NCBI GenBank assembly: GCA_039930045.1
Contig: JBDSQB010000014.1
Span: 1-64,000 of the forward strand
Reading direction: 5' to 3'
Length of the DNA stretch: 64,000 nt
DNA from: Chthoniobacterales bacterium
GTDB lineage: Bacteria; Verrucomicrobiota; Verrucomicrobiia; Chthoniobacterales; DASVRZ01
In this document: one piece after another, positions 56,864 to 64,000 of the stretch
How positions within the stretch are numbered: position 1 is the first letter of the stretch
Layout: every line of letters begins with the position of its first letter
Made by a program: the position numbers and the translations under genes
Notes under the pieces: model-generated
Seen by the model: only the letters and a program-made list of their open reading frames with translations
Told to the model about the DNA's origin: nothing
The model's database searches: none

Positions 56864-58840
56864 CTATTGTCCGTAATTCGGATCAATCGTGCTGAATTTG
56901 CTGGCGCGAACGGACAGCGCTTCGTCGAGGACCGAGGTGTCGTTGCTCAAGACTTTGGCGGCCTTGAAAAAGACATCGGTCTGGTCGAAGTAGCCGCTGA
57001 AGAGCAATGCACCAGGGCCGTCTGCCGTGATCGGGACGGAGGAGCCGGTGTGGTTGCCCGTGCGAAAACCGACGGCGAGTTTGTAGCGATTACTGTTGCC
57101 CGGCCAGTTGTTGGCGATTCCGCCCGTGCCGTAGTTGGACTCGACGTAGTTCGGAAAACCACCGACTTCGCCGACGTTGCTGCCACCGGCGATGTTCACT
57201 GTGGTGCTGCCGTTGACAGAGTCGTAGGCGGCGGCTGTGCGCGGATAAACTGAGGCACTGCGGGTATTCAGGACACTGTTGGAGACATTGGTGTCCGTCA
57301 TGCCGACGATGCTCATCGATTGGTCATGATCGGCGGTGACGACGACGAGGGATTTCGTGTTCTTTACGGTGCCATTGCTGGTGCCGAAATTGCGACCGAC
57401 GGCGACCGCCTTGTCGAGTTCGATCACATCCCAGATGCAACCGGCAGCCCAGTTGGAGTGCGATTGTTTGTCGATGGAGGCACCCTCGACCATGAGGATG
57501 AAGGGCGCGTTGTTTTTCGAGAGCACCTTGATCGCAGCGTCTGTCATTTCGTCTAACATCGGCTGATCGGTGTAGCCCTTCAGATTCTGCACACCTTCAT
57601 CGCCGGGGCGGGTGAGGCCGAGCTTGTCGTAAGCGACACTCATGTTGCCGCTGGTGCTGTTGAATTCGGCGGTTTCAGAGCCCGTGGAGGTGAGGCCCGC
57701 GTCGGTGGTGCTCTTCACGGAGAAGAACAGGCCGAGGAGCTTGTCTGGCGGCGTGCCTCCGGTGCGAATGGCATTGAGTTCGGTGCGGTTGTGGGCATAG
57801 GAAAAGCCGGCAGACTGGAATTCGCTCACCAGATTGCGGGTGTCGCCGCTGTTGGTGGCATTGCGCAGGTCAAAGTGCTCGCGTCCACCGCCCAGGATAA
57901 CGTCGAAGGCGGGACCGGGATTGATGCTGCCATCGAGAAACTGGGTGGCAATGTCGTAGGTCAGAGTGCGGGTCTGCACGTGGGAACCCTCGCCTGCGGG
58001 GGTGGCGTCGGTGATGTCGGCCGTGGAAACAATACCGGTCTTGTAGCCGTATTTGCGCTTAAGGTATTCCCAGAGAGTCTCGATGCGGGGGTTGTTTAAC
58101 GCATAAAACTTGGTGCTCTGGATGGTGGCACCGCCGCTGCCTGCATTGTAGCGGAAGTCGTCATTATCTCCAAACACGCCGTGAGTGCCATCGGTGGTTT
58201 TATTGCCCGTGCACCAGGCGGAGGCCGTTGGCGAACTGTCAGGGACGATGCGCTCGATGTCATAGGTCATCACCATGCCGCTGGCGGGCATTGTGTCCAT
58301 GCTCAGGAGTTGGTCGAAGAATCCCTCGCGAAAACGGTTGCCCGTGCTCTTGGCCACGATGCGGCCCGCATCGCGATAGGCGGTGCCCATGGCGTCGCCG
58401 ATGAAAAGGATATAATTCTTTTTGGCAATGGCTCGTCCGCGCGCATCGGTGAAGCTGAAATCCTGCACGCCGATTTTTTGGGTGTAGGTGGCAGTGGCGT
58501 TTCCGTTGTCTGGATCAGTCACGGTGGCGACGATGGTGTGAACACCGGCTGTGAGGACACTCAGATTGCGGAAGGTCCACTCCTTGTCGTTGGTCGTGGT
58601 GTCGGCATCTACATTCGACTGCAAGTCGGATGGAACTGGCGTGCCGAAGTTCACAGGCGAGCCGTCGAGCGTGAAGCTGACAGTGGAGTTGGGTCCGAAT
58701 TCAGTGGCTTCGACGCGGATGTCGAATTGCTGGTCGGTGAGGGCGCGGAATCTTTCGGGCAGGCGGATTTTGACGCTGGGAGCAGCGTAACCCACAGCCA
58801 CAGAGGCGGCGATGGTGAGTGCGGTGATGAATTTTTTCAT
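56864..58840 (-). CDS. Exported alkaline phosphatase (PhoA superfamily) with N-terminal Ig-like domain
   Basis: The 658-residue protein has a signal peptide (MKKFITALTIAASVAVGYA). Residues about 20-130 form an Ig-like bacterial domain (IRVEATEFGPNSTVSFTLDG). The phosphatase core has IGDAMG (metal Asp), the nucleophile region DSSPTASAWCTGNKT (Ser), FDVILGGGREHF, MVEGASIDKQSHSN (metal Asp/His) and VTADHDQSM. The C-terminal third is Gly/Asn-rich with His in GNHTGSSVPI. It is the last gene of a minus-strand series with a hypothetical protein and a PEP-CTERM protein and ends at a strong terminator. Confidence 0.93.
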   Translation of the reverse strand: MKKFITALTIAASVAVGYAAPSVKIRLPERFRALTDQQFDIRVEATEFGPNSTVSFTLDGSPVNFGTPVPSDLQSNVDADTTTNDKEWTFRNLSVLTAGVHTIVATVTDPDNGNATATYTQKIGVQDFSFTDARGRAIAKKNYILFIGDAMGTAYRDAGRIVAKSTGNRFREGFFDQLLSMDTMPASGMVMTYDIERIVPDSSPTASAWCTGNKTTDGTHGVFGDNDDFRYNAGSGGATIQSTKFYALNNPRIETLWEYLKRKYGYKTGIVSTADITDATPAGEGSHVQTRTLTYDIATQFLDGSINPGPAFDVILGGGREHFDLRNATNSGDTRNLVSEFQSAGFSYAHNRTELNAIRTGGTPPDKLLGLFFSVKSTTDAGLTSTGSETAEFNSTSGNMSVAYDKLGLTRPGDEGVQNLKGYTDQPMLDEMTDAAIKVLSKNNAPFILMVEGASIDKQSHSNWAAGCIWDVIELDKAVAVGRNFGTSNGTVKNTKSLVVVTADHDQSMSIVGMTDTNVSNSVLNTRSASVYPRTAAAYDSVNGSTTVNIAGGSNVGEVGGFPNYVESNYGTGGIANNWPGNSNRYKLAVGFRTGNHTGSSVPITADGPGALLFSGYFDQTDVFFKAAKVLSNDTSVLDEALSVRASKFSTIDPNYGQ

Positions 58841-58934
58841 GGTTGATACAGTTGGGTTGGTTTCATTGCCGGGAACGACGCGAAGGCATCATTCCCGAGA
58901 TTGGTTGGCTGGCTTGGGGCTTGGATGCGCGATG

Positions 58935-59516
58935 TTAGTCGCGGCCTGCCAGCACTTCGATGCGGGTGGCCAGCATGGGCAGCTTGATGCCCAGCCAGCG
59001 CAGAAATTCCTGCTTCGACTGGAAGCCATCCTGCGGCATCCCGATGTAGAAGAGCGCCGCATCCATCACGTGGGCTGTGTCGGGCTGCATGAGAATGGCG
59101 AGCCAGTTGTCGCGCACGGCGGGCTCGGCATAGTCGATGAGGTTTTTCTCGAAGCTAACAACCCGTGGCGCGTTCAGATTGCCCAGAGAGCTGATGATCG
59201 GCGCGCCCTCCCATTTGTCGGGATTTTCCACCACTATGGGCGACTGCCAGTCGTGAGTGTGTTTCCTGACGAGATGATGGGAAGTAAGGACCGAGCTGAA
59301 CGGAGTCTCCACCAGCACCGTGCTGGTATGCAGACTGATGTGAGTGCCGCGCAGTCCCCACGTGTCTATGCGCTCCTCCTCCCCGCAGACGGAGCAATAT
59401 CGGCTCGCGCCGGTGTGCTTCTCGATCCTCAGACCGAGAAACAACAGGACAGCGCAAAAAATGGCGGACACTGGGATGAGCCAGTTCTTAGTGAGACGAC
59501 GAATGATCCGCGACAT
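58935..59516 (-). CDS. Hypothetical membrane-anchored protein
   Basis: From the ATG at 59516 (MSRIIRRLTKNWLIPV) the product is 193 residues. It has one membrane segment (LIPVSAIFCAVLLFLGLRI), then a CSVCGEEERIDTWG motif (CxxC), a His-rich stretch (SHHLVRKHTHDW) and an alpha/beta-like region. The CxxC and His cluster suggest metal binding; no family is recognised. It sits between the PEP-CTERM gene (19-base gap) and the alkaline phosphatase gene (94-base gap), both on the same strand. Confidence 0.72.
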   Translation of the reverse strand: MSRIIRRLTKNWLIPVSAIFCAVLLFLGLRIEKHTGASRYCSVCGEEERIDTWGLRGTHISLHTSTVLVETPFSSVLTSHHLVRKHTHDWQSPIVVENPDKWEGAPIISSLGNLNAPRVVSFEKNLIDYAEPAVRDNWLAILMQPDTAHVMDAALFYIGMPQDGFQSKQEFLRWLGIKLPMLATRIEVLAGRD

Positions 59517-59535
59517 ACCGGGTTGGATGCCAATG

Positions 59536-60090
59536 TTAGACGAGGCGGCGTTTGTGTTTGCAGGCCAGGACAAAACCCGTCGCGGCCAAGGCTAGAAAAC
59601 CAACCGTCGATGGCTCTGGCACAGCGCTGACAGTCGCAGTGCCAGGCCCGGTGACATTGCCTGAAAACGTGCCGTAGTCGTCATTGGTCAGACCGGAGAC
59701 AGCCAGCAGGTAGGTGCTGCCAACGGTGAGCGTTGTCGAAAAACTGGAGCCGAGGGTTGGATTGGAATCCAGCGTGTTATCGTTGGCGACGAGGAAATTA
59801 GCCTCGGGATCAGCCTGGTTGAAGGTTGGCGAGTAAAGTGTGATGAAAGTGTCCAACAGGGCTGGATTGCCAGCGACCACGTTGAAGTTATACAGCCCCG
59901 TCGTATTCACGGTGACTGAGAATAGACTGAACGGAACATTGGAGCCAAAGGCGCTGGGGCTGCCACTTTCAGTTGTGCGATTGTAGGTGTCCGAGGATGT
60001 AGTGTCGCCAGCAAACGAGGTGGCTTTTGCGTTAGAGAGGACCAGGGCAAGAGTCACGCAGGCGATGGTTAGGAAGCGGGTGTTTTTCAT
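59536..60090 (-). CDS. PEP-CTERM sorting-domain protein
   Basis: This 184-residue exported protein starts at MKNTRFLTIACVTLALVLS (ATG at 60090), a signal peptide. The mature part is a beta-sandwich rich in Ser/Thr/Asn (NTTGLYNFNVVAGNP, DTFITLYSPTFNQ), of the pre-peptidase C-terminal type. It ends in VPEPSTVGFLALAATGFVLACKHKRRLV: a PEP motif, a hydrophobic helix and a basic tail. It is an exosortase substrate, and the exosortase gene is not in this window. No sigma-54-like site was found in its upstream gap (60091-60289). Confidence 0.9.
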   Translation of the reverse strand: MKNTRFLTIACVTLALVLSNAKATSFAGDTTSSDTYNRTTESGSPSAFGSNVPFSLFSVTVNTTGLYNFNVVAGNPALLDTFITLYSPTFNQADPEANFLVANDNTLDSNPTLGSSFSTTLTVGSTYLLAVSGLTNDDYGTFSGNVTGPGTATVSAVPEPSTVGFLALAATGFVLACKHKRRLV

Positions 60091-60243
60091 ATTCGTCAAA
60101 TGTTAGAAGTGGGTCGTTGGGCGGTTAAACGCTCACATCATCGCGAACGGACGGCGCCGGTCAAAAAGTCTATGGCAACGTTTCCGTGTCGCTAACATGA
60201 CAAAAATGTGGCGATTGGTTTGCCTGAGAAAATGGCGCTTTAT

Positions 60244-60258
60244 TTAGAATTATTCTTG
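60244..60258. promoter_or_regulatory. Candidate PerR/Fur-type operator
   Basis: TTAGAAT-T-ATTCTTG is a 7-1-7 imperfect inverted repeat resembling the PerR box TTATAAT-N-ATTATAA. It lies about 30 bases before the Fur-family gene, so autoregulation of the regulator-suf operon is plausible. Confidence 0.45.
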
Positions 60259-60289
60259 ATCTAATTCCAAGTTGAGGCATGGTGCAGAC

Positions 60290-60727
60290 GTGTCTTCCGA
60301 CGATCCCATCTACGACGAAAGTGTGGCCCAGGGCGGCTTCCGCCTGACCCGACAGCGGCGTGAAGTCTATGATGCGCTGCTCGATGTGCGCGACCATCCC
60401 ACAGCTTCGGAAATTTTTCTGCGGGCCAAGAATCGTATGCCCTCCATCTCACTCGCCACGGTTTACAACAGCCTTGAGGCGCTGGTCGCCAGTGGCTTGG
60501 TGAAGCAGGTGAATCTTGATCGCGCGCCCACCCGCTACTGCCCCAACACCAAGGAACACGGCCATTTCTTTTGCGAGAAATGTCACGATGTCCAGGATGT
60601 GGAGTTGGTGCCGGGCCGTGATTCCAAACATTTCATCCTCCCCGACGGCTGCGTCATCACCCACCATGAGGTCTCCCTCAAAGGTCTCTGCCCCAAGTGC
60701 GCGAGCCCGGCTCCACTCCTTTCTTAA
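60290..60727 (+). CDS. Fur/PerR-family transcriptional regulator
   Basis: This 145-residue metalloregulator starts at a GTG (60290); an in-frame TTG at 60272 is the alternative. The N-terminal winged helix has [30 protein letters not shown] and [20 protein letters not shown]. The dimerisation domain has [17 protein letters not shown] and GLCPKCASP, two CxxC pairs for a structural zinc. The usual regulatory-site Glu/Asp before the HxH is replaced by a Tyr-Cys-Pro stretch. It is eight bases before sufC, so it probably controls Fe-S cluster assembly in response to iron or peroxide. Confidence 0.9.
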   Translation: MSSDDPIYDESVAQGGFRLTRQRREVYDALLDVRDHPTASEIFLRAKNRMPSISLATVYNSLEALVASGLVKQVNLDRAPTRYCPNTKEHGHFFCEKCHDVQDVELVPGRDSKHFILPDGCVITHHEVSLKGLCPKCASPAPLLS

Positions 60728-60735
60728 AAATCATC

Positions 60736-61509
60736 ATGTCCACACTCAGCATTCGCAATCTACACGCCTGCATCGCCGGGCAGCCTGAAACTGAAATCCT
60801 TCGCGGCCTGACCCTCGATATTCCGAAGGGCCAAGTCCACGCCATTATGGGACCCAATGGCTCGGGAAAAAGCACACTGTCGAAAGTCCTGGCCGGTCAT
60901 CTCGATTACACGGTGACGAGCGGGGAAGTCCTCATGAATGGCGTCTCCATTCTCGAGATGGAACCCGATGCACGCTCGCGTGCCGGCTTCTTTCTAGCCT
61001 TTCAATATCCCAATGAAATTCCCGGTGTTTCCAATGCCAACTTCCTCCGCGCGGCACTTCAAGCGCGTCTGCCGGAAGGTGAGGAACTGGATGCTACGGA
61101 CTATTACAAGCGTCTCTATTCCAAAATGGACATGCTGGAGATGGACCGGAAATTTACCGCGCGTTCTGTGAACGAAGGTTTCTCCGGCGGCGAGAAAAAG
61201 CGAAACGAAATTTTGCAAATGGCCATGCTCGAACCAGAATTCGCTGTCTTGGATGAGACCGATTCCGGCCTCGATATCGATGCGCTTCGGATCGTCTCCA
61301 ATGGCGTGAACGCCCTGCGCGGACCAGATCGCGGCATCCTTCTCATTACCCATTACCAGCGCCTGCTCGACTACATCATTCCCGATGTCGTGCATGTGAT
61401 GGTGAAAGGCCGCCTCGTCAAAACCGGCGGCAAAGATCTCGCCCTCGAACTTGAGGAAAAAGGCTACGATTGGATTCGCGAGGAAAATCTGGAGCCCGCA
61501 CTTTCCTAA
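60736..61509 (+). CDS. sufC: Fe-S cluster assembly ATPase SufC
   Basis: SufC is the cytoplasmic ABC-type ATPase of the SufBCD scaffold. The start is the ATG at 60736 ([11 protein letters not shown]), giving 257 residues. Motifs are Walker [10 protein letters not shown], the Q-loop [14 protein letters not shown], the Suf-specific signature [14 protein letters not shown], Walker [13 protein letters not shown] and the switch His in [10 protein letters not shown]. The gene order is regulator, sufC, sufB, sufD, with C before B, unlike E. coli sufABCDSE. Confidence 0.96.
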   Translation: MSTLSIRNLHACIAGQPETEILRGLTLDIPKGQVHAIMGPNGSGKSTLSKVLAGHLDYTVTSGEVLMNGVSILEMEPDARSRAGFFLAFQYPNEIPGVSNANFLRAALQARLPEGEELDATDYYKRLYSKMDMLEMDRKFTARSVNEGFSGGEKKRNEILQMAMLEPEFAVLDETDSGLDIDALRIVSNGVNALRGPDRGILLITHYQRLLDYIIPDVVHVMVKGRLVKTGGKDLALELEEKGYDWIREENLEPALS

Positions 61510-61529
61510 CTCAAACCCCACCGATCACC

Positions 61530-62933
61530 ATGAGCACCACTGCCATTGATATTGACCGCGAGCTCGGCAATTTCACCTACGACGTCAAACCCTATCGCGA
61601 CTCCGGTTTCGGTCTGAGTGCCGACACTGTCAATTACATCTCGGATGTGAAAAACGATCCCGACTGGGTTCGCGAATTTCGCCTGAAATCCCTGCAAACC
61701 TTTTTCGACAAACCCATGCCGACAAGCTGGGCGACGAAAGATTTGGATGCGATTGATTTCACAAAAATTCGCTACTATCTCAGCGCGCAGGAAAAAACCA
61801 CCCGCTCCTGGGACGATGTGCCAGAGGACATTAAGAGGACTTTTGAGCGACTCGGTATTCCCGAGCAGGAACGGAAATTTTTGGCCGGAGTGGAAGCGCA
61901 ATTCGACTCCGAGGCGGTTTATTCCAACGTCCAAAAGGTCGTCTCGGATCAGGGCGTAATTTTCACCGGCTCCACCGAAGGCTTGAAAGAGCATCCGGAA
62001 ATTTTCCGGAAGTGGTTTGGCAAAGTCATCCCAACCGGAGACAATAAATTCTCCGCATTGAACAGCGCCGTCTTCTCTGGCGGCAGTTTTATTTATGTCC
62101 CACCGGGTGTGAAAGTGAAGCACCCGTTGCAGGCGTATTTTCGCATCAACTCCGAAAACTTTGGCCAGTTTGAGCGCACTCTCATTATTGTCGATGAAGG
62201 TGCCGAACTAACTTACATGGAAGGCTGCACCGCCCCGAAATTTACCACCGCCACACTGCACAGTGCGGTCGTAGAACTCGTCGCGATGAAGGGCGCGAAG
62301 ATTCAATATATCACCGTCCAAAACTGGTCTCCGAATGTTTTCAATCTCGTCACCAAGCGCGGCATCGCCCACGAAGAGGCCGAGGTGAAATGGATCGATT
62401 GCAACATCGGCAGTCGGCTCACGATGAAATATCCTGGCGTCGTGATGAAGGGCCGCAAGGCTCGTGGCGAAGTGATTTCCATTGCGCTCGCCAACGACGG
62501 ACAGCATCAGGACACCGGCGCAAAAATGATCCACGCAGCCGATGAGACGACTTCCAATGTAATCTCGAAATCGATCAGCGTGGGCAAAGGCCGCTCGACT
62601 TACCGCGGGATGGTCCACATTCCCAAGCACCTCAAAGGCTGCAAAAACAACACCGAGTGCGACGCGTTGCTCATCAACAGCACGAGCCGCACGGACACGT
62701 ATCCGGCGATCACCGTTCGGGGCACGGGCAACGTCACGCAGCATGAGGCGAGTGTGAGCCAGGTCAGTGCCGAGCAGATTTTTTACATGCAACAGCGCGG
62801 CCTCACCGAAGGCCAAGCCATGTCTCTGAGCGTGAATGGATTCGTCAACGACCTCGTCCGTCAGTTCCCGATGGAATACAGCGTCGAACTCAAGCGCCTC
62901 ATCGACATGGAGATGGAAGGCTCCGTCGGATAA
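61530..62933 (+). CDS. sufB: Fe-S cluster assembly protein SufB
   Basis: SufB is the scaffold subunit on which the nascent cluster is built, together with SufC and SufD. The product is 467 residues from [12 protein letters not shown] (ATG at 61530). Family blocks are [43 protein letters not shown] (read in parts), [66 protein letters not shown] and [20 protein letters not shown]. It lies 20 bases after sufC. Confidence 0.97.
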   Translation: MSTTAIDIDRELGNFTYDVKPYRDSGFGLSADTVNYISDVKNDPDWVREFRLKSLQTFFDKPMPTSWATKDLDAIDFTKIRYYLSAQEKTTRSWDDVPEDIKRTFERLGIPEQERKFLAGVEAQFDSEAVYSNVQKVVSDQGVIFTGSTEGLKEHPEIFRKWFGKVIPTGDNKFSALNSAVFSGGSFIYVPPGVKVKHPLQAYFRINSENFGQFERTLIIVDEGAELTYMEGCTAPKFTTATLHSAVVELVAMKGAKIQYITVQNWSPNVFNLVTKRGIAHEEAEVKWIDCNIGSRLTMKYPGVVMKGRKARGEVISIALANDGQHQDTGAKMIHAADETTSNVISKSISVGKGRSTYRGMVHIPKHLKGCKNNTECDALLINSTSRTDTYPAITVRGTGNVTQHEASVSQVSAEQIFYMQQRGLTEGQAMSLSVNGFVNDLVRQFPMEYSVELKRLIDMEMEGSVG

Positions 62934-62953
62934 AACCTAACCACCTGCCGAAG

Positions 62954-64000
62954 ATGCTCCACGACGCACTCCTAGAAACGCCCATGGCTTCCTTGTTAGA
63001 GACACCATTCATCGACCCGACTGCGCCTGATTGGCTGCAAACGCTCCGCCAGCAAGCTTGGACTGATTTTCAAAACACGCCCGCTCCCAAGCGGAAAGAT
63101 GAGGCGTGGCGTTTTGCAAATCTGAAAATGTTGGAGCTGGATCAGTATCAGCCAGCTTCCAAGATCGATCGCGAAACCGAGCAAAAAATTCTGGCGCAAT
63201 CCACCGGGCTCAGCTCTGTTGCGGGCCGTCTGGTGTTTGCCAACGGCATCCTCCTGGCTAAGCAAAACTTGACTGCAGAACTTATCGCCCAAGGTGTGCA
63301 GTTTCTGAGTTTTGATGAAGCGGTGAATTTTGTTCCCGAGTTGATTCAGCAACATTTCATGACGCAAACTGTGGGACTCGGTTCCGCACGGCTTGCCGCT
63401 TTGCACAAAGCCAAGGTGAGCACTGGGACGGTGATCCATGTTCCGAAAAATGTGGAAATCGCCTTGCCGCTGGAAATTTTTCACTGGCTCGACGGGCAGA
63501 ATTCCACGGTGTTTCCGCACACGCTGATCATCCTCGGCGACAACGCGAAACTTACCGTTTTGGAGCACTATCAATCGACTCAAAGTCAGACGGAAGGTCT
63601 AGCTTGCGCGGTGAATGATTTGATCCTCGGTGCGGGTGCCCGACTCACTTACGTGTCCGTCCAGGATTGGAGCGACCATGCGCGAAGTTTTCAAATCAAC
63701 TCCACGGAACTCGCCCGCGATGCGCACGCGACTAACATGGTAGTGAATCTCGGTTCCAGCTACTCGCGTTACGAAAGCGCCAGCCGCATGCGTGGCCCGG
63801 GTGGTCGCAGCGACATGCTTGCGGTGAACGTGGCCACCGATCATCAGGAATACGACCAGCGCACTTTGCAGGATCACGCGCAGCCGCATTGTACTAGCGA
63901 TCTGCTTTACAAAAACGCGCTGCTGGATTTTTCCCGCACCATTTTTGCAGGTCTCATCAGGGTCGAGGAGCACAGTCACAAAACCGATGCCTACCAGAAA
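62954..64000 (+). CDS. sufD: Fe-S cluster assembly protein SufD (3' end outside window)
   Basis: This frame runs open from the ATG at 62954 (MLHDALLETPMASL) to the window edge, 349 codons, with the gene continuing beyond. An N-terminal SufD signature is RKDEAWRFANLKML near residue 50. Later blocks include GTVIHVPKNVEIALPLEIFH, the beta-helix core with VLEHYQS, and the C-terminal HQEYDQRTLQDHAQPHCTSDLLYKNAL and RTIFAGLIRVEEHSHKTDAYQ (read in parts). SufD pairs with SufB in SufBC2D. A sufS cysteine desulfurase would be expected next downstream. Confidence 0.95.
   Translation, partial: MLHDALLETPMASLLETPFIDPTAPDWLQTLRQQAWTDFQNTPAPKRKDEAWRFANLKMLELDQYQPASKIDRETEQKILAQSTGLSSVAGRLVFANGILLAKQNLTAELIAQGVQFLSFDEAVNFVPELIQQHFMTQTVGLGSARLAALHKAKVSTGTVIHVPKNVEIALPLEIFHWLDGQNSTVFPHTLIILGDNAKLTVLEHYQSTQSQTEGLACAVNDLILGAGARLTYVSVQDWSDHARSFQINSTELARDAHATNMVVNLGSSYSRYESASRMRGPGGRSDMLAVNVATDHQEYDQRTLQDHAQPHCTSDLLYKNALLDFSRTIFAGLIRVEEHSHKTDAYQK

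Noticed and set aside
60091-60289. A sigma-54 site upstream of the small PEP-CTERM gene on the minus strand.
   Set aside because: The nearest GG/GC pair (around 60172-60186) has a 9-base instead of a 12-base offset.

Overview
The window is about 64 kb of a moderately GC-rich, gene-dense bacterial chromosome. It looks Gram-negative: it has an FadL-type outer-membrane protein, OpgG/OpgH periplasmic glucan genes, Lgt, and PEP-CTERM exported proteins. A eukaryote-like type II glutamine synthetase, a huge autotransporter-type beta-strand repeat protein with a PEP-CTERM tail and many poorly characterised proteins suggest the phylum Verrucomicrobiota (Spartobacteria/Chthoniobacter-like). That placement is inferred from gene content; no database was searched. 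I see no prophage, insertion sequence, CRISPR array or rRNA, and no intergenic gap longer than about 200 bases.

Layout. 1-9.2 kb: 3' half of carB, a small membrane protein, lpdA, yjbQ; then on the minus strand a miniature kinase, a PP2C phosphatase and lgt; then glnII behind a sigma-54-type promoter, xth, and an EF-hand protein. 9.3-15.7 kb: an OmpR-type two-component pair divergent from the EF-hand gene, a strongly enlarged alaS with two insertions, a beta-carbonic anhydrase and tRNA-Val. 15.7-28.8 kb: a large glycosidase-like protein (minus strand), then a tightly packed seven-gene run from nrdR through an ATP-cone-like protein, a HIT protein, a membrane methyltransferase and a ketoacyl synthase to two histidine kinases. 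This is followed by fadL (sigma-54-like promoter), a receiver-kinase hybrid and an inositol monophosphatase. 28.8-40.6 kb: an RmlC-like cupin, two zinc-ribbon proteins, a MinD-like/ExeA-like ATPase pair, a PH-domain protein, an SPFH-HTH fusion, an alpha/beta hydrolase, opgG-X-opgH and rmlA. 40.6-48.8 kb: a 2262-residue beta-strand repeat/PEP-CTERM protein with a consensus-quality sigma-54 promoter, two small exported or membrane proteins and tRNA-Leu. 48.8-60.1 kb: a GH2 beta-galactosidase; then on the minus strand a membrane protein, ppk1, pckG with a cyclic-nucleotide-binding-domain protein, and a PEP-CTERM protein / hypothetical / alkaline phosphatase series. 60.2-64 kb: a Fur/PerR-family regulator followed by sufC, sufB and the start of sufD.

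Themes. Three sigma-54-like promoters (glnII, fadL, the giant PEP-CTERM gene) and three histidine kinases near fadL suggest that nitrogen assimilation and the cell surface are under RpoN-type control. Surface polysaccharide and envelope functions recur (OpgGH, RmlA, RmlC-like, PEP-CTERM proteins, Lgt). The most unusual features are the in-frame palindromic tandem repeat and the second, compositionally different insertion in alanyl-tRNA synthetase, the roughly 130-residue kinase coupled to a PP2C phosphatase, the SPFH-HTH fusion, and the ATP-cone-like protein translationally coupled to NrdR.
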